Positions 16,256-25,126 are shown, counted from the stretch's first letter. The stretch is 29,140 bases of DNA from Nitrospira sp. (GCA_015904045.1 JABMDG010000064.1:3400-32539), one strand, 5' to 3'. Numbers and translations are program-made. The notes: generated by a model from the sequence alone, not told the origin.

Positions 16256-16353
16256 CGTATCTCGTGAAGCGTGAAGCGCAAGCCGGAAGGCGTGCCTCAA
16301 TGTCGTGTATCTTTGTCTGCGAGATACGCGATACGCTTCACGAGATACGCGAT
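16256..16353. repeat. Intergenic inverted and direct repeat
   Basis: CGTATCTCGTGAAGCGT (16256-16272) is repeated in inverse at 16333-16349, a perfect 17-bp inverted repeat with a 60-bp centre. GAGATACGCGAT occurs directly at 16321-16332 and 16342-16353. It lies between the RRM-gene terminator and uvrB and resembles dispersed palindromic intergenic repeats. No gene is seen in 16182-16387. Confidence 0.7.
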
Positions 16354-16387
16354 TGAGTGTTTGGTAAGATGATCGCCGGAGCGCCCT

Positions 16388-18385
16388 ATGCCGCCGTTTA
16401 AGTTGGAAGCACCCTTCAAACCCTGCGGGCATCAGCCAGAGGCAATCGCCAAGCTGGTGGCCGGCGTGGAGGCGGGAAAAAGACATCAAGCCCTGCTCGG
16501 CGTCACCGGATCCGGCAAGACATTTACCATGGCCAATCTTGTCGAGCGGGTGCAAAAACCCACGCTGGTGCTCGTCCACAACAAGACCTTGGCCGGGCAG
16601 CTCTATCAGGAGTTCAAGCAGTTTTTCCCGCGGAATGCGGTCGAGTATTTCGTCAGTTATTACGACTACTATCAGCCGGAAGCGTACATTCCGCAAAGCG
16701 ATACCTACATCGCGAAGGATGCGTCGATCAACGACGCCATTGACCAGATGCGGCATGCCGCGACGACGTCGTTGCTTCAGCGCAACGATGTGCTGATCGT
16801 CTCGTCGGTCTCCTGCATTTACGGGCTCGGCTCGCCGGAGGTCTATCACGACATGCTCGTCTATCTGGAAGAAGGGGCCGAGGTCAGGCGGGAGAAGATC
16901 TTGGCCAAACTCGTGGAAATCCAGTATGAACGCAATGACGTCGATTTTCATCGCGGGACGTTTCGCGCGCGCGGGGACGTGGTCGAAATCTTCCCTGCGT
17001 CGTCGGAGGCCAAGTCGGTACGGATCGAGCTGTTCGGCGACACCGTGGAGGCCATTCACGAGATCGACCCGCTGACGGGGAAATCGCTGGGCAAGTTGCC
17101 CAAGGTCGCGATCTATCCCAATACGCACTACCTCATCGCGCCGGACCGCTACGAACGGGCCATCACGGGCATTGAAGAAGAGCTCGATGAGCGTCTCGCG
17201 GCCTTGAAGCGGGCAGGCCAGCTCGTGGAAGCCCAACGGCTCGAACAGCGCACGAAGTTCGACCTTGAAATGATTCGCGCGATGGGCTATTGCCACGGGA
17301 TTGAGAACTATTCGCGCCACTTGAGCGGGCGCGCGCCGGGTGAGCCGCCGCCCACGTTGTTGGATTATTTTCCAAAAGATTTTCTGTTGATCGTCGACGA
17401 ATCGCACGCGACCATTCCCCAGGTCGGAGGGATGTATGAGGGGGACTATTCCCGGAAGCGCACACTTGTGGACTACGGATTTCGCCTGCCGTCCGCCGTC
17501 GACAACCGCCCCCTGAAATTTGCGGAGTTCGAACGGTGCTTGAATCACGTGGTGTACGTGTCAGCGACGCCGGGTCCTTACGAGCTGGAACATGCCCGGG
17601 GCGAGATCGTGGAACAGATCATCAGGCCGACCGGCTTGATGGATCCGCTCATCGAGGTGGTGCCGGCAAAAGGGCAGGTGGATCACCTGTTGGGACAAGT
17701 GCGCGCCGAAGTCGCCAAGGGAGGGCGTGTGCTCGTCACGACGCTGACGAAACGCATGGCCGAAGACCTGACGGAGTACTACCACGATCTCGGTGTGAAG
17801 GTGCGGTATCTGCATTCCGATATCAAGACGCTGGAGCGGGCGGAGATCATCCGGGACCTGCGCCTGGGGACATTCGATGTCCTCGTCGGAATCAATCTGT
17901 TGCGCGAAGGCCTCGACCTGCCGGAAGTGAGCTTAGTGGCCATTCTTGATGCGGATAAGGAAGGGTATCTTCGCTCCTATCGCTCGCTCATTCAGACGGC
18001 GGGACGGGCGGCGCGCAACATTGACGGACGAGTGATTTTCTACGGCGATCTCGTGACGGATTCGATGCGGTTGGCGATGGAGGAAACGGACCGGCGGCGC
18101 CGGATTCAGGCAGAGTACAACCGGGCACACGACATCACGCCCGCCAGCGTCAAGAAAGGGATTCCAGCGCTGGACTATGCCGTGGCCGATCTGGATTATG
18201 TTCAATTGGAGTTGGCGGCCGAGTCGGTCGAGCCCTATGGAACGGCGGGGGCGACGGAGCAGCGCATCGAACAGCTGGAGGCGGAGATGAAAGCGGCGGC
18301 CAAAAAGCTGGAATTCGAACGGGCCGCGGAACTGCGGAACAAGATTCGGGCGTTGAAGTTGAAGGACCTGGAGGTGAGATCGTAG
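16388..18385 (+). CDS. uvrB: Excinuclease ABC subunit B (UvrB)
   Basis: A 665-residue DNA helicase-like subunit of the UvrABC nucleotide excision repair system; it verifies damage and recruits UvrC. Walker A GVTGSGKT is at 38-45. The beta-hairpin segment rich in Tyr ([14 protein letters not shown]) follows near 92-105, then Walker B VDESH at 336-340 and late helicase motifs ([34 protein letters not shown]). The C-terminal UVR coiled-coil ([20 protein letters not shown]) contacts UvrC. Length is normal. GGAG 6 nt before ATG 16388 supports the start. It ends 4 nt from the convergent DUF4321 gene. Confidence 0.97.
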   Translation: MPPFKLEAPFKPCGHQPEAIAKLVAGVEAGKRHQALLGVTGSGKTFTMANLVERVQKPTLVLVHNKTLAGQLYQEFKQFFPRNAVEYFVSYYDYYQPEAYIPQSDTYIAKDASINDAIDQMRHAATTSLLQRNDVLIVSSVSCIYGLGSPEVYHDMLVYLEEGAEVRREKILAKLVEIQYERNDVDFHRGTFRARGDVVEIFPASSEAKSVRIELFGDTVEAIHEIDPLTGKSLGKLPKVAIYPNTHYLIAPDRYERAITGIEEELDERLAALKRAGQLVEAQRLEQRTKFDLEMIRAMGYCHGIENYSRHLSGRAPGEPPPTLLDYFPKDFLLIVDESHATIPQVGGMYEGDYSRKRTLVDYGFRLPSAVDNRPLKFAEFERCLNHVVYVSATPGPYELEHARGEIVEQIIRPTGLMDPLIEVVPAKGQVDHLLGQVRAEVAKGGRVLVTTLTKRMAEDLTEYYHDLGVKVRYLHSDIKTLERAEIIRDLRLGTFDVLVGINLLREGLDLPEVSLVAILDADKEGYLRSYRSLIQTAGRAARNIDGRVIFYGDLVTDSMRLAMEETDRRRRIQAEYNRAHDITPASVKKGIPALDYAVADLDYVQLELAAESVEPYGTAGATEQRIEQLEAEMKAAAKKLEFERAAELRNKIRALKLKDLEVRS

Positions 18386-18389
18386 GTTG

Positions 18390-18650
18390 TTACACGTGTT
18401 TGTAGAGGTAGATGCCGACGAACATGCCCAGGATGCTAAGGATGTTGATCTTGATCGTGAAGCCCAGCGTGAGTTTGACCAAAATCAGGTCGAGCGTGAG
18501 GGGTTGGGTGATACCAAGCGAGAAGTGGGTCGAGAAGATGTTCTGGATTGTACCTTGGGGCGCCATGACATGGAGAATTTCTCCGAGAATCCCGCCGAGC
18601 AGCCCTCCGATGAGCAGAAAAATGAACAGAATCCAGGGCGATTTTCGCAC
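18390..18650 (-). CDS. DUF4321 small membrane protein
   Basis: About 86 residues with two hydrophobic segments: WILFIFLLIGGLLGGILGEI near the N-terminus and INILSILGMFVGIYLY at the C-terminus, with a TLDLILVKLTLGFTIKIN linker. This matches the pattern I know for DUF4321 inner-membrane proteins of unknown function. The frame is open to 18734, but a promoter (-35 18734-18729, -10 18711-18706) overlaps the two upstream ATGs (18734, 18710). GTG at 18650-18648 is then the only usual start left, with AGAGGAG about 10 nt upstream on the minus strand. Convergent with uvrB. Confidence 0.75.
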   Translation of the reverse strand: MRKSPWILFIFLLIGGLLGGILGEILHVMAPQGTIQNIFSTHFSLGITQPLTLDLILVKLTLGFTIKINILSILGMFVGIYLYKHV

Positions 18651-18705
18651 AAGAACCGTGCTCCTCTTGTCTTCCTCGCGCCGATCGATGCAGAAACTGA
18701 TGGGA

Positions 18706-18734
18706 ACCATATCGGAAGGCTCACGGCAAGTCAA
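18706..18734 (-). promoter_or_regulatory. Sigma70-type promoter for DUF4321 gene
   Basis: On the minus strand TTGACT (18734-18729), 17 bp, TATGGT (18711-18706). Transcription would start near 18699, downstream of the two ATG codons of the longer frame, which decides the start of the DUF4321 gene. Confidence 0.65.
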
Positions 18735-18790
18735 TAAATCCGGCCCTTTCGGTCATGGGTCTGTTCCCAGCTTCCCAGGCCTCCCCATTC

Positions 18791-18819
18791 TTGACTTGGC
18801 CGCAGTGGTTCTATAAACT
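18791..18819 (+). promoter_or_regulatory. Candidate promoter for the ffh operon
   Basis: TTGACT (18791-18796), 17 bp, TAAACT (18814-18819; TATAAA overlaps at 18812). It would give a leader of about 75 nt before ffh and is divergent from the DUF4321 promoter. Confidence 0.5.
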
Positions 18820-18900
18820 GCACGATGCTCTTTTTCTAGATTTTTCGAGGCGATCGGAGATCTGGCGTAAGGCTTCGATGGCCTCTTTCTTTGTGGTCCT

Positions 18901-20247
18901 ATGTTTGATGCATTGAGCGACAAGTTCGAGAATATTTTAAAGAGGCTTCGAGGACAGGGTGTGCTCACGGAGCAAAACATCGCCGAGGCGCTCAAGGAAG
19001 TGCGATTCGCGCTGCTTGAAGCCGATGTCAATTTCAAGATCGTCAAGGATTTCATCGAGCGGGTCCGCCAGAAGGCTGTCGGTCAGGAGGTCATGCAGAG
19101 CCTGACGCCCGGTCATCACGTCGTCAAAATTGTCTGGGAAGAATTGAGCGAGATGATGGGGCGCGAGCGCGCGGGGCTTGCGCTCAGCTCCCGTCCGCCC
19201 ACCGTGGTGATGATGGTCGGATTGCAGGGAGCCGGCAAAACGACTACCTGCGGGAAGCTGGCCCGCTTGTTCAAGAATCAAGGGAAACGTGTCCTGATGG
19301 TGGCGGCCGATCCACGGCGGCCTGCGGCCGGTGAGCAGCTCAGTTCCCTGGGGCGTGACCTTGGGGTCGAGGTCTACCGCGCGGATCAGGCGCAGGCTTC
19401 CCATGCGGATGTGGTGCGCATCTGTCGGGCCGGTGTTGAACAGGGGCAGGCGCAGGGGTTTGATGTGGTGGTCTTGGACACCGGCGGGCGGTTGCACATC
19501 GACGATGACTTGATGGGGGAGCTGGTCGCGGTGAAAGAGGCAGTGGCGCCGCAAGAGGTGCTGCTCGTTGCCGATGCGATGACCGGTCAGGATGCCGTCA
19601 CGATGGCGGGTCAGTTCGACCAGAAGGTCGGTTTGACCGGCGTCATCCTGACGAAGGTGGAAGGCGACGCGCGCGGCGGCGCGGTGTTGTCCATCCGGGC
19701 CGTCACCGGCAAACCGATCAAGTTTCTCGGTGTGGGGGAAAAACTGGATGCGTTGGAGGTGTTTCACCCGGACCGCATGGCGTCGCGCATTCTGGGCATG
19801 GGCGACGTGCTGTCGCTCATCGAAAAAGCGCAAGAAACGCTCTCTCGGGAACAGGCCGACGCGGCGCAGAAACGGCTGACGAGCAACACGTTCACGCTGG
19901 AGGATTTTCGCGCCCAGCTGGGACAAATGGGCCGTCTCGGCTCATTGGATCAGATCCTCGGTATGTTGCCCGGAGGGCAAAAGCTCAAGAGCGCGATCGA
20001 AGGGGACAAACCGGAGAAGGAAATGGGCCGGGTGGCCGCCATCATCGATTCGATGACGATCCGCGAACGGCGGGATCACACGATTATCAACGGCAGCCGG
20101 AAAAAACGGATCGCGCGCGGCAGCGGCACCAGCGTGCAGGATGTCAATCGGTTGATCAAGCAGTTTTTGTCGGCGAAGAAACTGGCGAAAGCCATGACCG
20201 GCGCAGGCGGGCGGCGGCAGTTGGCCCAACTCATGCGGTCGATGTGA
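18901..20247 (+). CDS. ffh: Signal recognition particle protein Ffh
   Basis: A 448-residue SRP54-type GTPase that binds 4.5S RNA and signal sequences. N domain about 1-90; P-loop GLQGAGKT at 107-114; then VAADPRRPAAGEQL. G3 reads DTGGR (193-197) instead of the usual DTAGR, and G4 reads TKVEGDARGG (T251-E254) instead of TKxD, so the Asp that normally recognises guanine is Glu. GVGEKLDALEVFHP and ILGMGDVLSLIEKAQ are normal. The M domain (about 300-448) has MLPGG and KKRIARGSGTSVQDVNRLIKQF. No good ribosome site precedes ATG 18901, but the family N-terminus (MFDALSDKFENILKRLRG) fits. Followed by the rpsP operon. Confidence 0.95.
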   Translation: MFDALSDKFENILKRLRGQGVLTEQNIAEALKEVRFALLEADVNFKIVKDFIERVRQKAVGQEVMQSLTPGHHVVKIVWEELSEMMGRERAGLALSSRPPTVVMMVGLQGAGKTTTCGKLARLFKNQGKRVLMVAADPRRPAAGEQLSSLGRDLGVEVYRADQAQASHADVVRICRAGVEQGQAQGFDVVVLDTGGRLHIDDDLMGELVAVKEAVAPQEVLLVADAMTGQDAVTMAGQFDQKVGLTGVILTKVEGDARGGAVLSIRAVTGKPIKFLGVGEKLDALEVFHPDRMASRILGMGDVLSLIEKAQETLSREQADAAQKRLTSNTFTLEDFRAQLGQMGRLGSLDQILGMLPGGQKLKSAIEGDKPEKEMGRVAAIIDSMTIRERRDHTIINGSRKKRIARGSGTSVQDVNRLIKQFLSAKKLAKAMTGAGGRRQLAQLMRSM

Positions 20248-20263
20248 TGAAGTAGGTTTAGGG

Positions 20264-20332
20264 CAAGGCTGAGGTCGAGGTTGAAATCGGCTTCTCACCT
20301 GAGCCTCAGCCTGAACCTCAACCTTGATTTTT
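20264..20332 (+). terminator. Imperfect hairpin with T-run between ffh and rpsP
   Basis: Arm 20264-20284 and arm 20306-20326 pair at about 18 of 21 positions (both built from CAAGG-TGAGGT-AGG-TGA units) and are followed by ATTTTT. It may attenuate read-through from ffh into rpsP, or be a dispersed palindromic repeat. Confidence 0.5.
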
Positions 20333-20347
20333 CAGAAGGAGGAGACA

Positions 20348-20641
20348 GTGGCTGTTCATTTGAGACTTGCTCGGACAGGAAGACACAAGCGCCCCATGTA
20401 TCGGCTGGTGGCGGCCGATTCACGAAAAGCGCGGGACGGACGGTTCCTTGAAATTCTTGGGACGTTCGATCCGTTGAAAGAAGCCGGCGTGCCGGAGCTC
20501 AAGCAAGAGCGTGTGCTGACCTGGCTGCGGCAGGGCGCGCAGCCGTCGGTGACGGTGCGAACCTTGCTTCGCCGATCGGGCTTGTGGAAACAGTTCGAGG
20601 CGGAGAAGGCCGGACAAAAGGGCGCCGCCGCCGCGAAGTAA
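20348..20641 (+). CDS. rpsP: 30S ribosomal protein S16
   Basis: A 97-residue small-subunit protein. The N-terminus VAVHLRLARTGRHKRPMYRLV and ADSRKARDGRFLEILGTFDP are S16 signatures, followed by ERVLTWLRQGAQPSVTVRTLLRRSG and an Ala/Lys tail. Start is GTG 20348, placed just after AAGGAGGAG (20336-20344); the longer frame from 20324 runs into the hairpin. It opens the rpsP-rimM-trmD-rplS operon. The small KH-domain gene often found between rpsP and rimM is absent here; rimM begins 9 nt later. Confidence 0.96.
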   Translation: MAVHLRLARTGRHKRPMYRLVAADSRKARDGRFLEILGTFDPLKEAGVPELKQERVLTWLRQGAQPSVTVRTLLRRSGLWKQFEAEKAGQKGAAAAK

Positions 20642-20650
20642 CATGCGTGG

Positions 20651-21172
20651 ATGATGGTCGGCTCGCTTGAGACGGTCACGGTCGGGCAGATCGGGCGGCC
20701 CTTTGGGGTCAAAGGGCAGGTCAAGGTTCGACCCTTGAGTGACGTACCCGGCCGATTTGAAGCGTTGACGGACGTACAATTGGTGGCGAAGGACGGTCGG
20801 ATGCTGGAGACGAGCGTCACCCATGTGCGGCGTGCGGGAACGGAATTTATCATGGGCTTTGCTGGTCTGGCGACGCCGGAAGAGGCTAAGGTCTGGTCCG
20901 GTGGGCTGGTGCAGGCTGCTCGTGGCCCCGCCCCCGCGCTTCCGATCGGACAGTACTATAAATGTGATTTAGTGGGCCTGGAAGTACACTCGGACCAAGG
21001 GCTGCCGCTCGGTGTGCTGGAAGAAATTTGGGACCTGCCGGGTAACCACGTCTTCGTCGTTCGGCAGGGCTCCAAGGAAACCTTGATTCCTGCGGCCAAG
21101 GAATGGGTGACCGGCGTCGATCTCGATCGCCGGCTGATGACTGTTCGTATACTGGGTGGGATGGACGAATAA
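20651..21172 (+). CDS. rimM: Ribosome maturation factor RimM
   Basis: A 173-residue 16S rRNA processing factor that binds S19 during 30S head maturation. The N-terminal RimM domain begins TVGQIGRPFGVKGQVKVRPLSD and the PRC-barrel-like C-terminal domain contains IGQYYKCDLVGLEV, LGVLEEIWDLPGNHVFVV and ETLIPAAKEWV, all family features. ATG 20651 and ATG 20654 are adjacent alternatives; no strong ribosome site is present, which suggests coupling to rpsP. It ends 1 nt before the trmD ATG. Confidence 0.95.
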   Translation: MMVGSLETVTVGQIGRPFGVKGQVKVRPLSDVPGRFEALTDVQLVAKDGRMLETSVTHVRRAGTEFIMGFAGLATPEEAKVWSGGLVQAARGPAPALPIGQYYKCDLVGLEVHSDQGLPLGVLEEIWDLPGNHVFVVRQGSKETLIPAAKEWVTGVDLDRRLMTVRILGGMDE

Positions 21173-21173
21173 G

Positions 21174-21959
21174 ATGTTGCGGTTCGACGTGCTGACATTG
21201 TTCCCGGACATGGTAGCTCCCGTCCTGGGACAGAGCATGCTCAAGCGCGCCCAGGAAAAGGGGCTACTTCATGTTACGGTGCGCAATCTGCGCGACTTCA
21301 CCGATGATCGCCACAAAGTGGCGGATGACGTGCCGTATGGCGGCGGTGCCGGGATGGTGATGAAGGCGGAACCGATTTTGCGCGCGGTCGATGCGCTGAG
21401 GGAAGAAGCGCAGGCCGATGGTGAGACAATCCTGTTGCTGTTTCCGTCCCCCCATGGCCGGCCCTTCACGCAGGAGTATGCGCAGCGTCTGGCGGGTGAA
21501 GCACGTCGCATGGTGATTCTCTGCGGCCATTACGAGGGGATCGATGAACGGGTCAGAACGGCCCTGGCACCGGAAGAGGTGTCCGTCGGCGACTATGTGT
21601 TGACCGGTGGCGAACTGCCGGCGCTTGTCTTGATCGATGCAGCGGCTCGGTTGGTCCCAGGCGTGTTGGGTGATCCCCAGTCCATGGTTGAGGAATCGTT
21701 TGCGGATTCTCTCTTGGAGTATCCGCACTATACCAGGCCGGCAGAGGTGCGTGGTCTGGGTGTTCCGGCAGTACTCTTGTCCGGGCATCATGAAGCGATC
21801 CGCCTGTGGCGCCGGAAGCAGGCGTTGCGCAGCACCTATCTGAGACGGCCCGATCTCCTGAGGGATCGAGTGCTCACGAACGAAGATCAGCGGTTGTTGA
21901 ATGAATTGATGAACGAAGGCGTTTCGATGGCGCCCGTACGTAGCGGGGAGGAGGGATAA
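21174..21959 (+). CDS. trmD: tRNA (guanine-N1)-methyltransferase TrmD
   Basis: A 261-residue SPOUT methyltransferase that makes m1G37 in tRNA to prevent frameshifting. It begins [14 protein letters not shown]; then [14 protein letters not shown], the knot segments [14 protein letters not shown] and [18 protein letters not shown], and [20 protein letters not shown]. All are TrmD hallmarks, and length is normal. I chose ATG 21174, one base after the rimM stop, because the upstream ATG 21156 would add residues not seen in the family. Dimeric, cytoplasmic; rplS follows 4 nt later. Confidence 0.96.
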   Translation: MLRFDVLTLFPDMVAPVLGQSMLKRAQEKGLLHVTVRNLRDFTDDRHKVADDVPYGGGAGMVMKAEPILRAVDALREEAQADGETILLLFPSPHGRPFTQEYAQRLAGEARRMVILCGHYEGIDERVRTALAPEEVSVGDYVLTGGELPALVLIDAAARLVPGVLGDPQSMVEESFADSLLEYPHYTRPAEVRGLGVPAVLLSGHHEAIRLWRRKQALRSTYLRRPDLLRDRVLTNEDQRLLNELMNEGVSMAPVRSGEEG

Positions 21960-21963
21960 GTCG

Positions 21964-22377
21964 ATGAATCAGTTAGAGCGCATTCAGCGGTCCTTGACGA
22001 AAAAGTCAACGCCGAGCTTTGAAATCGGGGATGTCGTCAGAGTCCACGTCAAAGTCGTCGAAGGGGATAAGGAACGCATCCAGGTGTATGAAGGAACGGT
22101 GATCGCCCGCAAGGGATCCCTGAATACGGAGACGTTCACCGTCCGGAAGCTATCCTATGGCGTCGGTGTGGAACGTATTTTCCCGGTGCATTCGCCGATT
22201 GTCTCGAAGGTTGATGTCGTCCGGCAAGGACGTGTGCGGCGGGCGAAGCTCTACTACCTGCGCGGAAAGAAGGGGCGGTTCGCCAAAGTGGAAGAGCGCG
22301 AGTTCGTCGGGGAGAGTAAGTCGTCCCCCCAGTCGGCTGCCGCTCAACCCGCTCCGGAAGCACCCGCGAAGGCCTAG
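21964..22377 (+). CDS. rplS: 50S ribosomal protein L19
   Basis: A 137-residue large-subunit protein at the 30S-50S interface. [52 protein letters not shown] and [18 protein letters not shown] are diagnostic. The extra C-terminal 25 residues are Ser/Ala/Pro-rich ([18 protein letters not shown]), longer than the usual L19 of about 115 residues. GGAGGAGGG upstream gives a strong ribosome site for ATG 21964. It is the fourth gene of the operon; a 75-nt gap precedes rnhB. Confidence 0.96.
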   Translation: MNQLERIQRSLTKKSTPSFEIGDVVRVHVKVVEGDKERIQVYEGTVIARKGSLNTETFTVRKLSYGVGVERIFPVHSPIVSKVDVVRQGRVRRAKLYYLRGKKGRFAKVEEREFVGESKSSPQSAAAQPAPEAPAKA

Positions 22378-22452
22378 ACACCCGGTTGCCCCGGTTTCGC
22401 CGAGTGCAGGGGCCGCTTGTCTCACACAGAGCCGTGATCGGGAGCGAGCCTG

Positions 22453-23103
22453 ATGGGGCCTGCCGATGAGTTCGAGCAAGAAGCCCGGCGGCGCGGTTAT
22501 CGCCGTGTTGCCGGCATCGACGAAGCGGGGCGCGGGCCGTTGGCCGGTCCGGTCGTCGCGGCGGCGGTGATCTTGCCCATCCATGCCAGGTTGACCGGTG
22601 TCGACGATTCGAAACAACTCCCCGCAGCTGAACGGGAACGGCTCTATCACGCGATCCTGGACAAAGCGGTCGGCGTGGGGATTGGGTCGGCCGACGCCGG
22701 CGAGATCGATGCCCTCAACATTTTAGAAGCGTCCCGCCTGGCCATGTGCCGGGCTATCGCCAACTTGGATCCCGCTCCCGATTATCTCCTGACCGATGCC
22801 GTTACGCTCCCGGCACTCCATGTACCGTTGCGTCCGATCATTAAAGGTGATGCGCTGTCTCTCTCAATCGCTGCAGCGTCGATCATCGCCAAGGTCACAC
22901 GGGATCGTCTGATGGTGGCGTTCCACGAGACGTTTCCGCAATATAATTTCCTTTCGCATAAGGGGTATGGTACGGCGGAGCATCTACGGATGCTGGCGCG
23001 TTTCGGGCCCTGCCCCATCCACCGGCGGACGTTCGCGCCGGTGCGGGACACGATTCTCTCGGCACGGACCGCTGAACTCAGCCTCGCGGGGTCGGCCGGG
23101 TAA
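22453..23103 (+). CDS. rnhB: Ribonuclease HII
   Basis: A 216-residue endonuclease that cuts RNA in RNA-DNA hybrids and removes misincorporated ribonucleotides. GIDEAGRGPLAGPVVAAAV gives catalytic D23 and E24; D115 (LLTDAV) and D133 (KGDALS) complete the DEDD set. VDDSKQL, SIIAKVTRDRLM and YGTAEHL are other family motifs. GGGAG at about 22440-22444 supports ATG 22453. rnhB and yraN after rplS is a common bacterial order. Confidence 0.96.
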   Translation: MGPADEFEQEARRRGYRRVAGIDEAGRGPLAGPVVAAAVILPIHARLTGVDDSKQLPAAERERLYHAILDKAVGVGIGSADAGEIDALNILEASRLAMCRAIANLDPAPDYLLTDAVTLPALHVPLRPIIKGDALSLSIAAASIIAKVTRDRLMVAFHETFPQYNFLSHKGYGTAEHLRMLARFGPCPIHRRTFAPVRDTILSARTAELSLAGSAG

Positions 23104-23117
23104 CCACACCGATCTCC

Positions 23118-23516
23118 ATGAGCAGGGCTAATTCGAGGGATCCCCGCCATCAGTTCGGACAAGCCAGCGAATTGTTGGCGGAGCGGTTCTTACAGGCCAA
23201 AGGCTATCGGATCTTGGCGCGCAATCTCCGGACCTCGCTGGGCGAGCTGGATCTCGTGGCCGAAGACCGCGGAGTGCTGGTCTTTGTCGAAGTGAAGGCC
23301 CGGGCGACGGAGGCTTTCGGTGGCGCGGTGTTGGCTGTGGATCGAAAAAAACAGGCCAAACTCGTGCGGCTGGCGTCTCAATATCTTACCCAGCGCCACC
23401 TGTCGGATCGATCGTGCCGATTCGATGTCGTGGTTGTGCAGGGGCACCCGTCTTCGCGAGGCCGCATCGAACATCTCCAGAATGCGTTCGATGCCGACGA
23501 ACGAGGGATGTCCTAG
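23118..23516 (+). CDS. yraN: YraN family (UPF0102) putative endonuclease
   Basis: A 132-residue protein of the UPF0102/YraN family, with a restriction endonuclease-like fold whose function is not settled. The family core is present: SELLAERFLQAKGYRILARN, then GELDLVAEDRGVLVFVEVKAR, which holds the E-D-ExK type catalytic pattern, and FDVVVVQG near the end. No clear ribosome site precedes ATG 23118. Position after rnhB is typical for this family. ftsE starts 33 nt downstream. Confidence 0.92.
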   Translation: MSRANSRDPRHQFGQASELLAERFLQAKGYRILARNLRTSLGELDLVAEDRGVLVFVEVKARATEAFGGAVLAVDRKKQAKLVRLASQYLTQRHLSDRSCRFDVVVVQGHPSSRGRIEHLQNAFDADERGMS

Positions 23517-23549
23517 ACGGTTGGCAGGGAAAGTCGGCAGAAGGAAACG

Positions 23550-24230
23550 ATGATCCAGCTGATCCATGTTTCGAAGAGTTATGACCGCCGTGTCGCCCTG
23601 TCCGACCTCACGCTGGAAATTGGGAAGGGAGAGTTCGTGTTGCTCATGGGGCCGAGCGGAGCGGGGAAGTCGACGCTGTTGCGCATGCTGATCGGGGAGG
23701 AGCGGCCGGATCAAGGGCAGATCTTTGTGCAGGGCAAGAACGTCGGCCAGTTGAGACAGTCGGAGGTGCCCTACCTTCGGCGCAAGATCGGGACGGTCTT
23801 TCAAGACTTTCGCCTGCTCCCTAAAAAATCCGTGTTTGAAAACGTCGCGCTGCCCTTGATCGTGCAACGGTCTTCGACGGCGGATATCCGCCGCAAGGTC
23901 ACGGAAGCGTTGCGGGCGGTCGGTGTCGAGCATAAAAAAGACCAGTCACCCGCCAGCCTCTCGACGGGGGAGCAGCAGCGGGCCTGTATTGCGCGGGCGA
24001 TCGTGAACGGGCCGGTTGTGCTTCTGGCGGATGAGCCAACCGGTAACCTCGACCCTGAACGGACCGCGGAGATTATCGAATTGTTCAAATTGATCAATGC
24101 ACGAGGAACGACTGTGGTGGTCGCCACGCATGATCCTCATGTGATGTCGCTGGTCAACCGGCGTGTGATCACGCTGATGCAGGGGGTTCTCATGCCTGAG
24201 CGGCAGGGAGGGGACAACGTAGGGGTATGA
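23550..24230 (+). CDS. ftsE: Cell division ATP-binding protein FtsE
   Basis: A 226-residue ABC ATPase working with FtsX at the divisome to control peptidoglycan hydrolases. Walker A GPSGAGKST at 34-42; Q-loop FQDFRLLPKKSVFENVALPL; signature LSTGEQQRACIARA at 137-150; Walker B LLADEPTGNLDP with D161 and E162; H-loop VVVATHD. The signature second Gly position reads Thr (LSTGE rather than LSGGE). AAGGAAA precedes ATG 23550. The stop overlaps the ftsX start by 4 nt, indicating translational coupling. Confidence 0.96.
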   Translation: MIQLIHVSKSYDRRVALSDLTLEIGKGEFVLLMGPSGAGKSTLLRMLIGEERPDQGQIFVQGKNVGQLRQSEVPYLRRKIGTVFQDFRLLPKKSVFENVALPLIVQRSSTADIRRKVTEALRAVGVEHKKDQSPASLSTGEQQRACIARAIVNGPVVLLADEPTGNLDPERTAEIIELFKLINARGTTVVVATHDPHVMSLVNRRVITLMQGVLMPERQGGDNVGV

Positions 24231-25126
24231 GATGGCTCGTGTATCTCTTCCGTGAAGCGTGGGCCAATCTGCGGACTAACCGCACCACCACGGTAGTGGC
24301 TATTGTGACCACGGCGTTCACATTGGCCTGCGTCGGCATTTTTCTGCTCTCGTATGTGAACCTTCGTCATGCGGCGAATTGGCTGCAAGAAGACATCAAG
24401 GTAATCGTCTATTTGGATGACCGGCTCTCGCAGGACGTGATCCACGATCTCGAAGGAACGCTCAAGGCTGATCGAATGGTGGGGGGCCTTCTGTATATCT
24501 CGAAAGAGCAGGCACTCGGCGAATTTCGGGCGCAATTTCCGTCCGATTCTCATTTGCTCGAAGGGCTGGGAGAAAACCCGCTGCCTGCCTCGTTCGTCGT
24601 CACGCCGGCGCCGAATTATCGGTCGCTGGACGCGGTGAATCGGTGGGCCGAACGGGTCAAAACGATGGCCGGGGTGGCGAAAGTCGATTACAATCAGGAG
24701 TGGATCGACGCATTGGCCGGACTCATTCGATATATCGAGCTGGCCGCGATCAGTGTGGGGGTGATCCTCTCCATGGCCGCTGTCACCATTATCGGAAACA
24801 CAATTCGGCTCGCGCTGTTCGCCAGACGGGAAGAGATTGAAATTCTTCGCCTCATCGGGGCGACGCGCGCGTTTATCCGCATCCCCTATTTCATCGAAGG
24901 AGCCGTATTGGGTGTCTGCGGCAGCGCGCTGTCGCTGGGCATTCTGAAGCTGGGCTTTGAGTTGTTCCGGCAGCAGATCGGGTCGGTCGGCCGTTTCCGC
25001 GGCATCGAAAACCTGGTATCGTTTCTCCCGCTGTCCATCTGTGTGGCGTTTGTGGCTGTGGGAATGGTGCTGGGGGTGGCCGGCAGCATGGTATCCCTGC
25101 GGAGATTCGGGGAGGGGCGAGGGTGA
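24227..25126 (+). CDS. ftsX: Cell division membrane protein FtsX
   Basis: A 299-residue inner-membrane partner of FtsE. Predicted order: cytoplasmic N-terminus (MRWLVYLFREAWANLRTN), first membrane helix near 23-45, a periplasmic loop of about 120 residues that would contact EnvC, then three helices near 165-190, 218-245 and 262-290, the type VII (MacB-like) ABC transporter fold. NRWAERVKTMAGVAKVDY is a family feature of the loop. ATG 24227 overlaps the ftsE TGA, and the stop overlaps the envC GTG. It transmits ATP-driven changes to the periplasm. Confidence 0.95.
   Translation: MRWLVYLFREAWANLRTNRTTTVVAIVTTAFTLACVGIFLLSYVNLRHAANWLQEDIKVIVYLDDRLSQDVIHDLEGTLKADRMVGGLLYISKEQALGEFRAQFPSDSHLLEGLGENPLPASFVVTPAPNYRSLDAVNRWAERVKTMAGVAKVDYNQEWIDALAGLIRYIELAAISVGVILSMAAVTIIGNTIRLALFARREEIEILRLIGATRAFIRIPYFIEGAVLGVCGSALSLGILKLGFELFRQQIGSVGRFRGIENLVSFLPLSICVAFVAVGMVLGVAGSMVSLRRFGEGRG

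Noticed and set aside
16223..17548. Minus-strand frame of 441 codons opposite uvrB
   Set aside because: Antisense shadow; UvrB motifs are complete on the plus strand.
18814..18931. Minus-strand frame overlapping the ffh start that reads like a coiled coil (TTKKEAIEALRQISDRLEKS)
   Set aside because: There is no ATG, GTG or TTG after the in-frame upstream stop, and it overlaps the ffh start and candidate promoter. Likely chance.
18937..19926. Long minus-strand frame of 329 codons opposite ffh
   Set aside because: His/Arg-rich shadow typical of GC-rich genes; ffh is certain in the sense strand.
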